Positions 5,288 through 5,959 of a DNA stretch of 5,959 nucleotides are shown here, piece by piece (the first letter of the stretch is position 1; every line of letters starts with the position of its first letter). Location of the stretch: the NCBI GenBank assembly GCA_022718015.1, contig JAIHZV010000080.1, forward strand, positions 1 to 5,959, written 5' to 3'. Position numbers and translations under genes: made by a program. The DNA is from Phascolarctobacterium sp. (GTDB lineage Bacteria > Bacillota > Negativicutes > Acidaminococcales > Acidaminococcaceae). The notes below the pieces were generated by a model. The model was not told the DNA's origin. It did no database searches and saw only the letters and a program-made list of their open reading frames with translations.

Positions 5288-5959
5288 TTAAAAAAGCTCT
5301 GGATAAATCCCTTTAGCAAATTTCTTAATGCCCTCTCCGGTTTTGATAGCACTGTTATAGGTATAATTCAACGAAATACCATAAACATGCCCAGCCTGCA
5401 CAACCCTTAACGATTTAAGACCTGGATGCTTACGGAAAAAATCCGCGGCCTCTTCAGGATTGCCACCGCTTTTTACAACAAAAAGCACATCAGGATTCTC
5501 TTCGATAATAGTCTCCAAGCCTATCGTCCCAGATGTAAAGCTTGGCACCTGCGCACCTAATTTTACGCAAATATCTCCTGCCAGCTTGGAATCATCATAG
5601 GCCACTATGTTCTTGCCTAGCATTTCGATAATCATCACCTTCGGCTTTGGCAGAGACTGCGTTTTTTCTCTGACTGCAGCAATATCCTGCTGCATATCGG
5701 CAACAATTTTCTTCGCTTCCGTTTCCTTGTCAAAAATTGTGCCCAAGCCTAAAATAAAGTCCCACTCCTGCTCCAGTGTCTCCTTTTTATTATGCGAGGT
5801 AGGAGAATTAGCATTAGTTGAGACATAGGTATGAATACCGCGTTTATTCCAAAAATCTGTACTCTTGAGCTTCTTGTCTGCATAAAGCACCTGACCGGAA
5901 ATAATTAGGTCCGGCTGCATGGATAAAACATTTTCCATATTCAAGACAACGTTGTCTTG
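5288..5959 (-). CDS. Periplasmic substrate-binding protein of an iron-siderophore/cobalamin-type ABC transporter (N-terminus outside window)
   Basis: The frame is open to the right edge (QDNVVLNMENVLSMQPDLII), giving 223 visible C-terminal residues of a family usually 300-370 long, so the signal peptide and start lie outside the window. A TTG at 5944 is within the frame and should not be taken as the start. The block NMENVLSMQPDLII is the typical end of the first lobe in the Peripla_BP_2 family (FepB/BtuF/FhuD type). A long connecting helix (about DKETEAKKIVADMQQDIAAVREK) joins to the second lobe, beginning PKPKVMIIEMLGKNIVAYDDSKLAGDI and including ENPDVLFVV and the end IYPELF. Such proteins carry ferric siderophores, haem or cobalamin to an inner-membrane BtuC/FecD-type permease; the ligand cannot be told here. 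The permease and ATPase genes are not in the window and may lie upstream. A hairpin follows the stop, so this is the last gene of its transcript. Confidence 0.9.
   Translation of the reverse strand, partial: QDNVVLNMENVLSMQPDLIISGQVLYADKKLKSTDFWNKRGIHTYVSTNANSPTSHNKKETLEQEWDFILGLGTIFDKETEAKKIVADMQQDIAAVREKTQSLPKPKVMIIEMLGKNIVAYDDSKLAGDICVKLGAQVPSFTSGTIGLETIIEENPDVLFVVKSGGNPEEAADFFRKHPGLKSLRVVQAGHVYGISLNYTYNSAIKTGEGIKKFAKGIYPELF

Overview
The window looks like chromosomal DNA of a diderm Firmicute of the class Negativicutes (Acidaminococcales-like, e.g. the Phascolarctobacterium/Acidaminococcus group). The reasoning is that a TonB-dependent outer-membrane receptor sits beside low-to-moderate-GC Firmicutes-style genes with strong purine-rich Shine-Dalgarno sites. 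The genus is inference. There are five complete or near-complete protein genes, one gene cut by the right edge, and one possible gene start cut by the left edge. I see no tRNA, rRNA, CRISPR array or complete mobile element.

Layout, left to right. (1) Positions 1-63 are very AT-rich (about 21% G+C) and hold an open frame on the minus strand that runs off the left edge. (2) 50-1537, minus: a TonB-dependent receptor with signal peptide, TonB box and full plug, but its barrel stops far too early. (3) 1625-2032, minus: a small exported protein directly upstream of the receptor, probably co-transcribed with it. (4) 2033-2367: a 335-bp divergent intergenic region with a good plus-strand promoter and two palindromes sharing TGCTAAT. 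(5) 2368-3267, plus: a LysR-type regulator, closed by a nested bidirectional terminator. (6) 3352-3705, minus: a small cysteine-rich CGGC-domain protein with its own promoter. (7) 3771-5156, minus: an AAA+ ATPase of the ATPase_2/DUF234 type with a winged-helix segment and a C-terminal PD-(D/E)xK-like nuclease signature; its consensus-like promoter is overlapped by a striking inverted plus direct repeat. (8) 5288-5959, minus: the C-terminal part of a periplasmic binding protein of the iron-siderophore/cobalamin ABC family.

How they fit together (inference): the receptor and the binding protein are the outer-membrane and periplasmic steps of TonB/ABC uptake of a metal chelate or corrinoid. The LysR regulator is placed to control the exported protein and receptor, and itself, through the palindromes between them. 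The ATPase gene looks like a self-contained, self-regulated unit placed between the uptake genes. The two points most worth a second look are the abrupt loss of the receptor's C-terminus at a composition break, and the composite operator in front of the ATPase/nuclease gene.
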